Positions 27,401 to 35,909 of a stretch of DNA of 64,000 nt are shown here, piece after piece. The stretch is from Ilyomonas sp965214235 (lineage in GTDB: Bacteria; Bacteroidota; Bacteroidia; Chitinophagales; Chitinophagaceae). The position numbers and the translations under genes are program-made. The DNA is taken from contig CBDCBH010000003.1 in the NCBI GenBank assembly GCA_965214235.1, forward strand, positions 1,364,001 through 1,428,000, given 5' to 3'. Below the pieces are notes generated by a model. That model ran no database searches. It was not told the origin of the DNA and was given only the letters and a program-made list of their open reading frames with translations. How positions within the stretch are numbered: the first letter of the stretch is position 1; each line of letters begins with the position of its first letter.

Positions 27401-29592
27401 ACTGGCGTGTTGCGCCCTTGCCTGCTGCGGGAGATGTGTATCGCTGGAACAGCTCATCGTTTGTTTTTATTGCAAATTCATTGTTCGGTTACAATCAATC
27501 GCATTTGTATCAACACCTGGCATCAACAACCAACGGAATTAACCTGGATAGCAACAGCCGTGTATGGAATTTTATCAACCGGCAATCTTCTTTGCAAATC
27601 ACCAATTCGGTGTATCAAATCAGCGGAACATTGGATGGCGATTTTGAAGTTCGTGTAAATGAAAACATCATTACGCAAAGCGCTTGCTTAGGTGCTTCTG
27701 TCATTTATGATTTGTTTGATCCGGTAACGCTGAAACCGTTCATTAACCAGACGGTTCCTTCCACAACAGATGCTGGCGGCATTCATGGCGGCTTTTTGGG
27801 AAGCGCGCAGGTATGCGGTCATCTTGGCAATTTATACAACTTTGAATTTAGTTATTTAGATACCGCCGGCCGCCGTAAAATGCGCGATTTTATGGATTGG
27901 ATACCATCAGGACTGATAGTAACGGCACGCATTATTTTAAACCCGGTGAATGGCGATTATAACCAAAACCCATTTGCTCCCGACTATAAAAAAGATCAGC
28001 AAACGTATGGTGTTGGCAACAGTTGGTACGATAGGTTAATCTCTTCCGGATTCACGCATATTGATTCGTTTACGTACCCAAGAATTTGGGCTTTGATTTA
28101 TCAAAAAAATACACCATTGTTTGCAGCTACACAAGTGCTTAGCGCAGGATTAGCCGACCGTATTGTGGTAAACCGCGACATTGCTTCGCCTGATAGTTTA
28201 GGCTTTATTACTTCGCCCGTTTTTGGTCCGGCAAAAGCCTGGCATTCGGTAAAATGGAGAGGCAAATCCATTGATAATTCTGCAGGCGATAAAGCCACCG
28301 TTGATGTGATTGGTGTAACGGCAACGGGGCAAAAACAAACCCTTTATACGCTTTCCTTTTCGCAGCAGGATTTTGACATCAGCAGCATAAGTGCCAGCCA
28401 GTATCCATCTATTCAATTACAAATGCGCAATGCCGACAGCATTCATTACACACCTTATCAACTGCAGTACTGGCGCGTGTTGTACGATCCGGTGCCCGAA
28501 GGCGGTTTGAGCGCAACCGTATCTTATGCGTATAAAGATTCTTTATCGTTAGGCGAAGTAATGAATGGGAAAATAGGGTTTAAAAATGTGAGCGATGTTG
28601 CTTTTTCCGACAGCATAAAAGTAAATGCGGTTTTGTATAACAAGAGCAACGTGCCCACCACAATAACGGTAAATCCAAACCCATTAAAAAAGCTTGCGCC
28701 CGGCGATACGGCAACCCTTAATTTTACAATAGATTCAAAACAATTCAGCGGCAGCAACACGTTTTATTTAGATGTCAACCCAAATGGTGCACAGCCTGAA
28801 CAAACGCACATCAACAATTTCTTTTATAAAGGTCTTACGGTAAGTTCTGATACCTACAATCCGTTGCTGGATGTAACGTTTGATGGTGTGCATATTTTGA
28901 ACAACGATATTGTTTCGGCAAAGCCATATATCATTGCCAAACTTACCGATGAATCGAAGTTTTTGTTGCTGAATGATACCTCGTTAATCACGGTACAACT
29001 TCAATATCCTGATGGCTCGTTGCACCGGTACAATTTTAATAGTGATACGCTTCGGTTTACACCGGCGACAACAGGCGCCAACAATGTGGCCTCGGTTGAA
29101 TTTTTGCCGTATTTACAAACCGATGGTCAGTATAAATTAATTGTTAGCGGCAAGGATAAAAACGGCAACACAGCAGGCAACACACAATACAGTGTGAGCT
29201 TCCAGGTAATTAATAAACCGATGATTTCGGATATGTTCAACTATCCCAATCCGTTTACTACATCAACCGCTTTTGTTTTTACTGTTACGGGCAGCCAGGT
29301 TCCGCAAAACATACGCATTCAGATACTCACCATCACAGGGAAAATTGTAAAAGAAATTACGAAAGAAGAGTTGACTGATATTCACATCGGAAGAAACATC
29401 ACAACTTACAAATGGGATGGTACCGACCAGTACGGGCAAAAGTTAGGCAATGGTGTTTACCTGTATCGGGTGCTTACCAACTTGGATGGAAAATCGTTAG
29501 ACAAATTTAATGTTACTGATGTCAATGGAAATACCGTGAACACTTCGCAGTATTTTAATAAAGGTTATGGAAAGATGTATTTGATGAGATGA
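24484..29592 (+). CDS. Type IX secretion C25-family sortase-like protein (PorU2 type)
   Basis: 1702 residues from the ATG at 24484, which begins a proper signal peptide ending SAQ; earlier in-frame starts add only a basic tail. The gingipain-like C25 domain (about 420-790) has the catalytic histidine in IINYFGHSSST (about 637) and cysteine in FIASGCDAGDFF (about 668). Long beta-rich repeats follow, then a C-terminal FlgD-like/type A sorting domain (MSDMFNYPNPF-type start near 1580, WDGTDQYGQKLGNGVYLYRV). It is much longer than PorU itself (about 1100-1300). It probably cleaves C-terminal signals of secreted cargo and attaches cargo to the surface together with the PorV-like neighbour. Confidence 0.85.
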   Translation: MRTWLLLACFLSYFIAASAQYNNEWIDYSKTYYKCKVGQTGLCRISTETLSGLGLSNVPAEQFQLWRNGKEVALYTSVASGLLPAGGYVGFYGQMNDGSLDDKLYKNVANHLNTTYSFSTDTSAYFLTVNNNGSNLRFADVANNIQNNALPAEPYFLYTYQNDFRQKINRGIGFNYGENIYSSTYDVGEFWSSNDISDNQSQTVTMSNLNVAAGGPAATLAVTAAGNAAGGTNRKLAVSVNNVSYINQSLPNYNAGLFTATNIPLSLLSSNTANIVVTNQNSDNSQYDYLVAGMVHLTYPHSFNMGGAKTFAFGLPANANGNYLEITNFNSSSPPVLYDVTNNTRYTANTATAGVLKFKLVGSSVDRSLVLVSEDAANITQITSLITKNFINYGAAGNGGDYLIISNAILMAGDNPVEQYRQYRASATGGGYNAKIYDADELIDQFAWGVKKHPLGIKNFLQYARNVYAAKPKFVFIIGRGVEYDTYRYNESSPFANQLNLVPTFGWPASDVLLASATFDPIPTTPIGRLSVVRGSEIKDYLQKIKEYEQQQANTTQTIENKAWMKTVVNVTGANTTSEDLQLTGYLNNYAAILKDTLFGGDIHSFNKSTTGEATPITDASLTQLINNGVSIINYFGHSSSTTLNYNLNDPASYSNQSKYPFFIASGCDAGDFFEYDTTRFSVLSSIAEKYVLAPERGAIALLGSTNFGVGDYLDTYNSGFYQTFSTTGYNKNVAVSMASGTSALVSQTFGSFDSSTRYLHAEQVVLHGDPALKINAFAKPDFAIEEPQIVINPAVVSVANSSFTVKAYFYNIGKATGDSVSISIKHQHPDGTIETVLSNDIRSVRFMDSVSLTLPVVAARDKGQNTIIVTIDYLNQYDELSKSNNTASKTFLIYEDALTPVYPYNYSIVNKTGIRLAASTADPTLPSRQYVMEIDTTALFNSSFKTSKTVTSLGGLVEFDPGISFTDSTVYYWRVAPLPAAGDVYRWNSSSFVFIANSLFGYNQSHLYQHLASTTNGINLDSNSRVWNFINRQSSLQITNSVYQISGTLDGDFEVRVNENIITQSACLGASVIYDLFDPVTLKPFINQTVPSTTDAGGIHGGFLGSAQVCGHLGNLYNFEFSYLDTAGRRKMRDFMDWIPSGLIVTARIILNPVNGDYNQNPFAPDYKKDQQTYGVGNSWYDRLISSGFTHIDSFTYPRIWALIYQKNTPLFAATQVLSAGLADRIVVNRDIASPDSLGFITSPVFGPAKAWHSVKWRGKSIDNSAGDKATVDVIGVTATGQKQTLYTLSFSQQDFDISSISASQYPSIQLQMRNADSIHYTPYQLQYWRVLYDPVPEGGLSATVSYAYKDSLSLGEVMNGKIGFKNVSDVAFSDSIKVNAVLYNKSNVPTTITVNPNPLKKLAPGDTATLNFTIDSKQFSGSNTFYLDVNPNGAQPEQTHINNFFYKGLTVSSDTYNPLLDVTFDGVHILNNDIVSAKPYIIAKLTDESKFLLLNDTSLITVQLQYPDGSLHRYNFNSDTLRFTPATTGANNVASVEFLPYLQTDGQYKLIVSGKDKNGNTAGNTQYSVSFQVINKPMISDMFNYPNPFTTSTAFVFTVTGSQVPQNIRIQILTITGKIVKEITKEELTDIHIGRNITTYKWDGTDQYGQKLGNGVYLYRVLTNLDGKSLDKFNVTDVNGNTVNTSQYFNKGYGKMYLMR

Positions 29593-29689
29593 TAGTATGA
29601 TTTGTAGCGAGTATCATGTAATAAGTATTATGAAGTAATTGTATTGTTTTATTATAGTTCTTTATCTTATTACTTAAAACAAACTACAA

Positions 29690-30175
29690 TTATAAATACT
29701 TCTCCATCATCAAAACCATCGCTTCATTTTCCTGTATTACTGCATGATCAATCGGGCTTTTGCCACGTACGTCTTTTACATAAATATCGGCACCTTTTTG
29801 CAACAGCATTTGAGCAATGGATAACTGTCCAAAAGTAGCTGCAAAAGTAAGCGCCGTTGCTCCTTGAAAATTGCGTTGGTTAACATCAGCACCGGCAACT
29901 AACAATCTATCAATAATTTCGTGATAACCTTTAAAGCAGGCTCCCATTAAAGCTGTGTTTCCGGCGGCATCCTGTGCACTCACATCAGCACCATTCTGCA
30001 ATAAAAATTCTGTGGTTTGAACTTGATTATTATACACTGCAATAATTAACGGCGTAAAACCTTTTACATCCTGTATATTAATAATGCCAGGCTGATTGTT
30101 ACATAAATTTTGTGCAGCGGCAACATCGCCTTTGCGGCAAGCATCAAAAAAAGAAACCTGGTTATCAAGCGTCAT
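29690..30175 (-). CDS. Ankyrin repeat protein
   Basis: 161 residues made of four to five ankyrin repeats of 33 residues: GDVAAAQNLCNNQPGIINIQ, GFTPLIIAVYNNQVQTTEFL, GNTALMGACFKGYHEIIDRL, GATALTFAATFGQLSIAQML and GKSPIDHAVIQENEAMVLMM. There is no signal peptide or other domain. It is probably a cytoplasmic protein-binding scaffold; the partner is unknown. The 5' leader contains a GCAGTAAAAACAAAAG copy of the dispersed element only a few bases before the ATG. Confidence 0.9.
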   Translation of the reverse strand: MTLDNQVSFFDACRKGDVAAAQNLCNNQPGIINIQDVKGFTPLIIAVYNNQVQTTEFLLQNGADVSAQDAAGNTALMGACFKGYHEIIDRLLVAGADVNQRNFQGATALTFAATFGQLSIAQMLLQKGADIYVKDVRGKSPIDHAVIQENEAMVLMMEKYL

Positions 30176-30592
30176 ACATCTTTTGTTTTTACTGCACTTA
30201 TTCCTTTTTTTATAATGAAGTTTCCCTTTTTGAAACGAAAACAGAGAGTTCGCTTCTCTAAACCTCTCATTTACAGTTCTTTTTCTTTTGGCATCGCGAT
30301 TGGCTATTGGTTACGTCCTTTTTCATGTGATTCTTTTTTGTTTTATACTTAAGAACCGCAACCAAAATTACTACTGCTTTATTTTTTAAAAGCCTGTCTT
30401 TTTCAAGATGGGTTTTTTTATTGGATGATTCTTAATGGATAATTGGAGATGTAATAAGTTATATGTAAGACTGAATATCAGGAATACAATCAGGAATAGC
30501 AATTCAACTAATTGATTTAGATTTCTGTACTTACCGCTTTTGTTTTTCTTCAATATTTATCATTCTTCTATCCAACTAACAATTAACAATGC
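30176..30592. other. Intergenic gap
   Basis: 417 bases with a TTTGTTTTTACT element at 30182-30201 and AT-rich words (TTAATGGATAATTGG, ACTAACAATTAACAATG). A short plus-strand frame (30216-30352) looks non-coding. No promoter, RNA or gene can be supported. Confidence 0.5.
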
Positions 30593-32995
30593 CTACGCTA
30601 TCGCAATGTCAAGTACCTGCTGCATGGTTTTTACATAATGAAAAGTAACGCCTTTAATAAACTCGCTGTCAATTTCATTCACATCTTTTTCGTTCAGGTA
30701 GCACATTACAATCTCTCTAATTCCAGCGCGTTTAGCAGCCAGCACTTTTTCTTTTATGCCACCTACTGGCAACACTTGTCCGCGCAAGGTTATCTCGCCG
30801 GTCATCGCTAAATACGATTTTATTTTTTTGCCTGTAAATGCTGAAGTCAATGAAGTTAGCATTGTAATGCCGGCGCTCGGTCCGTCTTTTGGCGTAGCAC
30901 CTTCAGGTATGTGAACATGAATATTTTTTTTGCTGAATAAATCAGGATCTATATTATATTTCTTTGCGTTCGCTTGTAAATAACTATAAGCCGTAGTGGC
31001 GCTTTCCTTCATCACGTTACCTAAATTGCCCGTAAGTTTTAATTCGCCTTTACCATCGCTCAATGCCGTTTCTATAAACAAAATATCGCCGCCCACATAC
31101 GTCCAGGCAAGCCCCACTGCAACACCAGGTATATTGGCTGTTTTGTAAATTTCATTGCTGTAACGTTGCGTACCTAATATATCCTCAACGTCTTGTGCAG
31201 TTAATGGTGATTTCACTTTACCGCCTCTTGCAAAATCTCTCGCCTGGTTACGCATTACTTTTGCAAGCTGCCTGTCCAGTTCCCGCACACCGCTTTCGCG
31301 TGTGTAACTTTCAATCATTTTTTCCAGCACTTTATCGCCGATGCGCAGAGAAACACTCTTCAGTCCATGCGCTTCTTTTTGTTTCGGCACCAAATGTCTC
31401 CGTGCTATTTCTATCTTCTCTTCTACTGCATAGCCGCCCAAATTAATAATCTCTAAACGGTCGCGCAAGGCAGGCTGAATGTTTTGTAAATCATTTGCTG
31501 TTGCAATAAATAAAACCTTGCTTAAATCATATTCCAGTTCCAGATAATTATCGTAGAAAGTATTGTTTTGTTCAGGGTCTAACACTTCCAATAAAGCAGA
31601 GGAAGGATCGCCGCGAAAATCATTTCCTATTTTATCTATCTCATCCAAAATCATTACCGGATTGGATGATTTTACCTTGCGAAGATTCTGTAAAATTCTT
31701 CCCGGCATTGCCCCGATATAGGTTTTGCGATGCCCGCGAATTTCACTTTCATCGTGCAAGCCGCCCAAACTTAACCGAACATACTTTCGCCCCAGTGCAT
31801 GAGCAATACTTTTACCTAATGAAGTTTTGCCTATGCCCGGCGGACCTACAAAACAAAGAATAGGGCTTTTAAAATCGCCTTTTAATTTTAGCACCGCCAA
31901 ATATTCTAAAATGCGTTCTTTAATTTTTTTCATGCCGTAATGGTCATCATTCAACACTTGTTCAGCACGATCTAAATCGTAATTGTCATACGTGTATTCT
32001 TCCCAGGGCAAGTCCAACAACAAGTCTAAATGGTTATAAACAATAGAGTAATCCGGTGTACTTGGGTGCATCCGCTCCAGCTTGGCAACATTAGCTTTAA
32101 AAGCAAGCTTCGCAGCTTCAGGCCACTTTTTGGTTTCAGCTTTTTTCTTCATTTCCGCCACTTCGCGGTCGTTACTTTCACCTCCCAATTCTTCCTTAAT
32201 ACTTTTTATTTGCTGCTGCAAAAAATATTCGCGCTGCTGCTTGTCAATCTCTGTGCGGGTTTTGGTAGTTACTTTATTTTTCAACTCGGCAAACTGAAGT
32301 TCATTTTGCAGTAAGCCTACCAGCTTTTCAGCTTGCTTTCTTACTTCCATAATCTCAAGCAAAGCTTGTTTTTCTGATAAATCGCTGTTCAGATTGCTGC
32401 TTACAAAATTGATGAGAAACGAAGCGTTTTCAATGTTGCGAAGAATGATAGAAGCTTCAGCAGGCATATTAGGAGAAAGCTGAATAATTTGTGTAGCTAA
32501 ATCTTTAATGGTGCTGATGTAAACTTCAAAATCTTTTTCATCCGGTATTTCTCCTTCGTGCAAAATTTGAATTCTGGCTTTAAAATAAGGCTCTTCTTCC
32601 ACGATGCTGATCAACTCAAATCTTCTCTTGCCCTGAATAATTATTGTGGTTCCGCCATCCGGCATTTTTATCAGTTTCACAATCTTTGCTACAATACCAA
32701 TTTTAGCTAAATCATCAAAGCCGGGGTCTTCTACATTCGCATCTTTCTGTGCAAGAACGCCAACCAGTTTATCGGCTTTGTAAGCGTCCTGAACGGCTTT
32801 AATACTTTTGTCTCTGCCAACTGTTATGGGAAGCACTACGCCAGGAAACAGCACAGTGTTACGCAACGGAAGCAAGGGGAGAATTTCTGGAACAACAAGG
32901 TCTTTATCCTGTTCAAAATCGTTTTCATTAATGGGAATGATAGGTAAAAATTCAGAATCTTCATCAGTGCCAAACTGCATTATATTTTTATTCAT
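30593..32995 (-). CDS. lon: ATP-dependent protease La
   Basis: 800 residues, a standard Lon of the LonA type. The N-terminal substrate-binding domain has LPLLPLRNTVLFPGVVLPI near residue 38 and coiled helices to about 330. The AAA+ module has Walker A GPPGIGKTSLGK near 381 and Walker B VMILDEIDKIG. The C-terminal serine protease domain has the catalytic Ser in PKDGPSAGITM near 703 and Lys in GGIKEKVLAAKRAG near 746. It degrades misfolded and regulatory proteins in the cytoplasm. An acidic N-terminal extension (GTDEDSEFLPIIPINENDFEQD) is usual in Bacteroidetes Lon. Confidence 0.97.
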   Translation of the reverse strand: MNKNIMQFGTDEDSEFLPIIPINENDFEQDKDLVVPEILPLLPLRNTVLFPGVVLPITVGRDKSIKAVQDAYKADKLVGVLAQKDANVEDPGFDDLAKIGIVAKIVKLIKMPDGGTTIIIQGKRRFELISIVEEEPYFKARIQILHEGEIPDEKDFEVYISTIKDLATQIIQLSPNMPAEASIILRNIENASFLINFVSSNLNSDLSEKQALLEIMEVRKQAEKLVGLLQNELQFAELKNKVTTKTRTEIDKQQREYFLQQQIKSIKEELGGESNDREVAEMKKKAETKKWPEAAKLAFKANVAKLERMHPSTPDYSIVYNHLDLLLDLPWEEYTYDNYDLDRAEQVLNDDHYGMKKIKERILEYLAVLKLKGDFKSPILCFVGPPGIGKTSLGKSIAHALGRKYVRLSLGGLHDESEIRGHRKTYIGAMPGRILQNLRKVKSSNPVMILDEIDKIGNDFRGDPSSALLEVLDPEQNNTFYDNYLELEYDLSKVLFIATANDLQNIQPALRDRLEIINLGGYAVEEKIEIARRHLVPKQKEAHGLKSVSLRIGDKVLEKMIESYTRESGVRELDRQLAKVMRNQARDFARGGKVKSPLTAQDVEDILGTQRYSNEIYKTANIPGVAVGLAWTYVGGDILFIETALSDGKGELKLTGNLGNVMKESATTAYSYLQANAKKYNIDPDLFSKKNIHVHIPEGATPKDGPSAGITMLTSLTSAFTGKKIKSYLAMTGEITLRGQVLPVGGIKEKVLAAKRAGIREIVMCYLNEKDVNEIDSEFIKGVTFHYVKTMQQVLDIAIA

Positions 32996-33507
32996 GATAA
33001 TAATCGTGTGATGTTGAAAGTCAAACTGTCATTACTCTTTTTTTATAAACAGATAATGACAACGGAACCTCTATTAGTCAATACAAATGCCAAAGGGCGG
33101 CAAGTTAGAGGAATTGCACAAAATGTCGGATGAGTATGCGGCTGGCAGCGCATTATGTCTTTTATCATTTATCCTTCACAACAAAGAAATGGTTCCTGAG
33201 CTAACAAATAAAAGTGGTTTTCCTGCTCATGTTAGTAAGCGAAGCAGCAACAGTAACGGATTCTGCAACGGCAGAATAAAAATAACAATTTGCAGTAAAA
33301 ACAAAGCCTGCTCATAACAAAGTAAGCTTTTGTTTTTACTGCAAATTTGTAAACGAAACATTTGCTTCTATCTTACTTAACTCAAGTGGTTTTGCTGCTT
33401 ATCTGTAATCATCATCTTGCAAAAAACTAATCTGTATTTTAACATCACACAACAAATAGAAACCATACTTGCATTGTACCTTTACTATCTACTTTAATAG
33501 TTATTTT
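32996..33507. other. Intergenic gap with a long inverted repeat
   Basis: 512 bases between divergent lon and the TetR gene. A 76-codon plus-strand frame at 33087 has no recognisable domain and is not called. The main feature is the inverted repeat at 33287-33347. Confidence 0.5.
33287..33347. repeat. 21-bp inverted repeat built from two TTTGTTTTTACT elements
   Basis: AATTTGCAGTAAAAACAAAG (33287-33306, plus a final C) pairs with GCTTTTGTTTTTACTGCAAA (33326-33345, plus TT), with one bulged base. The loop is 18 bases. A single dispersed-element copy is present on each strand. Confidence 0.85.
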
Positions 33508-34170
33508 ATGGCAACAGCACAACAAATTCAGGATGGTTATATTGATTATGTTTTAACCAATAATGAGCAGCCAAAATCGGTGTACATTTTTGCAAAAAAC
33601 TTAGGCATTACCGAGCAGGAATTTTATGCGTTTTATTCTTCTTTTATTGCAATTGAAAAAGCAATTTGGGCTGATTTAACAACCAAAACCATTGCCGAAA
33701 GTGAAGGGCAGGAAGTGTGGGCAAGCTACTCGGCACGCGAAAAAGCGCTGGCATTTTTTTATGCTTATATCGAGCTGCTGAAAAGCAAGCGCAGCTTTAT
33801 TGTTTTTAGTTTGAATTCTTATAAATATGCTGGCAAATTACAAACGCCGGAAGTGCTGCGCGATGTAAAGAACATCTTTGAAAATTTTGCAGATGCAACC
33901 ATCCGCGAAGGCTTGGATAAAGGTGAACTGGCAGATAGAAAATTCTTTTCCAAACGATACAAAGATGCGTTGTGGGTGCAGTTTGGCGTGATACTGAATT
34001 TTTGGATTAACGACAGCAGCACCGGCTTTGAAAAAACCGATGAAGCGATTGAAAGAGGCATTAATGTAACGTTTGATTTGTTTGAACGCTCAACGCTTGA
34101 CAACCTGATTGATTATGGAAAATTCTTTGCCCGGAACAACAGGACTTTTAAAGAGAAGATGAGATTTTAA
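33508..34170 (+). CDS. TetR-like regulator
   Basis: 220 residues from the ATG at 33508. The first 60 residues form a TetR-like helix-turn-helix (SVYIFAKNLGITEQEFYAFY with the FYAFYSSF recognition helix). The rest is an all-helical ligand domain (FWINDSSTGFEKTDEAIERG). The N-terminus is less canonical than in E. coli TetR, so DNA binding is inferred. It lies 15 bases before an AarF kinase gene, a pairing often seen in Bacteroidetes, so the two probably form an operon. The ligand and targets are unknown. Confidence 0.8.
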   Translation: MATAQQIQDGYIDYVLTNNEQPKSVYIFAKNLGITEQEFYAFYSSFIAIEKAIWADLTTKTIAESEGQEVWASYSAREKALAFFYAYIELLKSKRSFIVFSLNSYKYAGKLQTPEVLRDVKNIFENFADATIREGLDKGELADRKFFSKRYKDALWVQFGVILNFWINDSSTGFEKTDEAIERGINVTFDLFERSTLDNLIDYGKFFARNNRTFKEKMRF

Positions 34171-34185
34171 AGATTGATTTTAATT

Positions 34186-35487
34186 ATGAAAGAACAGGAA
34201 AGCATTCCTACCAGCAAGGTGGCGCGTTCAGCTAAATTTGTAAAAACAGGCATTCAGGTAGGCGGTAATTACATCAAGCATTATTCTAAAAAACTATTCA
34301 ACCCGCATTTAACCCGCGATGAATTAAATGAAGACAATGCGGCAGACATTTATAATTCGTTAAGCGAATTAAAAGGCAGCGCTTTAAAAATAGCGCAAAT
34401 GTTAAGCATGGATAAAAATGTTTTGCCGCGTGCTTATGTTGATAAATTTTCGTTGTCGCAATACAATGCGCCCCCGCTTTCGGGTCCATTGATTGTACGC
34501 ACATTTACGCGAAATTTTGGCAAAACGCCGGATAAAATTTTTGATACATTCAATTTAAAATCTACTCATGCGGCATCTATCGGGCAAGTGCATGAAGCAG
34601 AACTGAACGGAAAAAAATTGGCTGTAAAAATTCAGTTTCCCGGCGTTGGCGATAGCATTTCATCCGATTTAAAACTGGTAAAACCGTTTGCTTTTCGCTT
34701 ACTGGGTATGAGTGAAAAAGAACTGGAAATTTATATTCAAGAAGTAGAAGAACGTTTGCTGGAAGAAACCGATTATATACTGGAGATAAAACGTTCCATT
34801 GAAATATCAAATGCCTGCGGAGAGCTTCAAAACACTGTATTTCCGCATTATTATCCTGAATTGTCGGGTTCGCGCATTATTACTATGGATTGGATTGAAG
34901 GCTTGCATTTAAAAGAGTTTTTAGCAACGAACCCATCGCAGGAACTGCGCAATAAAATAGGCCAGGCCTTGTGGGATTTTTATAACTTTCAGCAACACAA
35001 ATTACGCAAGGTTCATGCAGATCCTCATCCCGGAAACTTTTTAATTACCCCGGATGAAAAGCTGGGTGTGATTGACTTTGGCTGCATTAAAACCCTGCCC
35101 GATGATTTTTATTATCCGTTTTTTTCGTTGGTATCTGCCAATGTGTTGGCTGATAAACAAAAAACAATTGCAGCGTTTCGGAAATTAGAAATGATATTAC
35201 CAACAGATACACCAAATCAGGTTGAATTTTATTACAGAAGTTATAAAGAAATGATCCAGATGTTTGCGAAGCCTTATGCCAGTAAAACATTCGATTTCAG
35301 CCGCGATGAATTTTTCAATAACTTGTATGAATACGGTGATAAAATTGCAAAGACGCCCGAGTTTAAACAGGCGCGCGGTGTAAAGCATTTTATTTATGTA
35401 AACCGCACCAACTTTGGATTGTATAACATTTTGCACGAACTAAAAGCTACTGTAAAAACAGATAAATACAAACCTGATTTGGATTAG
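34186..35487 (+). CDS. AarF/ABC1/UbiB atypical kinase
   Basis: 433 residues from the ATG at 34186. The ABC1 kinase-like features are in order: a KxGQ-like helix SALKIAQMLSMD (about residue 65), the nucleotide loop STHAASIGQVHEAELNGKKLAVKIQFP near 130, the catalytic HADPHPGNFLI near 280 and the metal-binding GVIDFGCIKTLP near 296. Two signature positions differ from the consensus: KIAQ instead of KxGQ and HAAS instead of AAAS. UbiB-type members bind and hydrolyse ATP to support isoprenoid quinone or lipid transport, and protein kinase activity is doubtful. It is coupled to the TetR-like gene upstream. Confidence 0.9.
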   Translation: MKEQESIPTSKVARSAKFVKTGIQVGGNYIKHYSKKLFNPHLTRDELNEDNAADIYNSLSELKGSALKIAQMLSMDKNVLPRAYVDKFSLSQYNAPPLSGPLIVRTFTRNFGKTPDKIFDTFNLKSTHAASIGQVHEAELNGKKLAVKIQFPGVGDSISSDLKLVKPFAFRLLGMSEKELEIYIQEVEERLLEETDYILEIKRSIEISNACGELQNTVFPHYYPELSGSRIITMDWIEGLHLKEFLATNPSQELRNKIGQALWDFYNFQQHKLRKVHADPHPGNFLITPDEKLGVIDFGCIKTLPDDFYYPFFSLVSANVLADKQKTIAAFRKLEMILPTDTPNQVEFYYRSYKEMIQMFAKPYASKTFDFSRDEFFNNLYEYGDKIAKTPEFKQARGVKHFIYVNRTNFGLYNILHELKATVKTDKYKPDLD

Positions 35488-35501
35488 TTTGAGAACAAAA
35501 A

Positions 35502-35870
35502 TTACTTGATAAAACGAATTGCGACCGGGTACTTATACAGCTTTCCATCATTGGCACGAATGGTTGCAATAATTACAAGCACCAACGCGAGTATAGCAAC
35601 AATCCAAACAATAAAAATACCGATGACAGTAATAAACAACCCGAAGATGACAATGTACAATGTAATTTGAAAATTCAGTGATTCTTTAGCATGAGCAGTT
35701 ATAAACACCGACTCATCTTTTTTAATCAAGTAAATAATAAGCGGAGCGAGGAAACCAACGCCTGGAGCCAATGTTAAAATATGCGATAACATAGCCATTG
35801 TTTTTTCATCGCTGGTGGGTGCCAGAAGCGGCGTTTCTTCGGTGCCGAGAAATGAATTTTGCCCGTTCAT
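35502..35870 (-). CDS. DUF4870 membrane protein
   Basis: 122 residues. After a polar N-terminus, the DUF4870 core follows: KTMAMLSHILTLAPGVGFLAPLIIYLIKKDES near residue 23, the HAKESLNFQITLYIV segment near 60 and two further hydrophobic helices ending in RANDGKLYKYPVAIRFIK. Three to four membrane helices are predicted. The function of the family is unknown. The gene is convergent with the AarF gene, only 14 bases from its stop. Confidence 0.88.
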   Translation of the reverse strand: MNGQNSFLGTEETPLLAPTSDEKTMAMLSHILTLAPGVGFLAPLIIYLIKKDESVFITAHAKESLNFQITLYIVIFGLFITVIGIFIVWIVAILALVLVIIATIRANDGKLYKYPVAIRFIK

Positions 35871-35909
35871 AAGTTTTGATTGAATGCATCAAATATAAAA
35901 CAAAAACCT

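Noticed and set aside
33087..33317. 76-codon plus-strand frame upstream of the TetR gene
   Set aside because: No recognisable domain or start signal, and its end lies in an inverted repeat.
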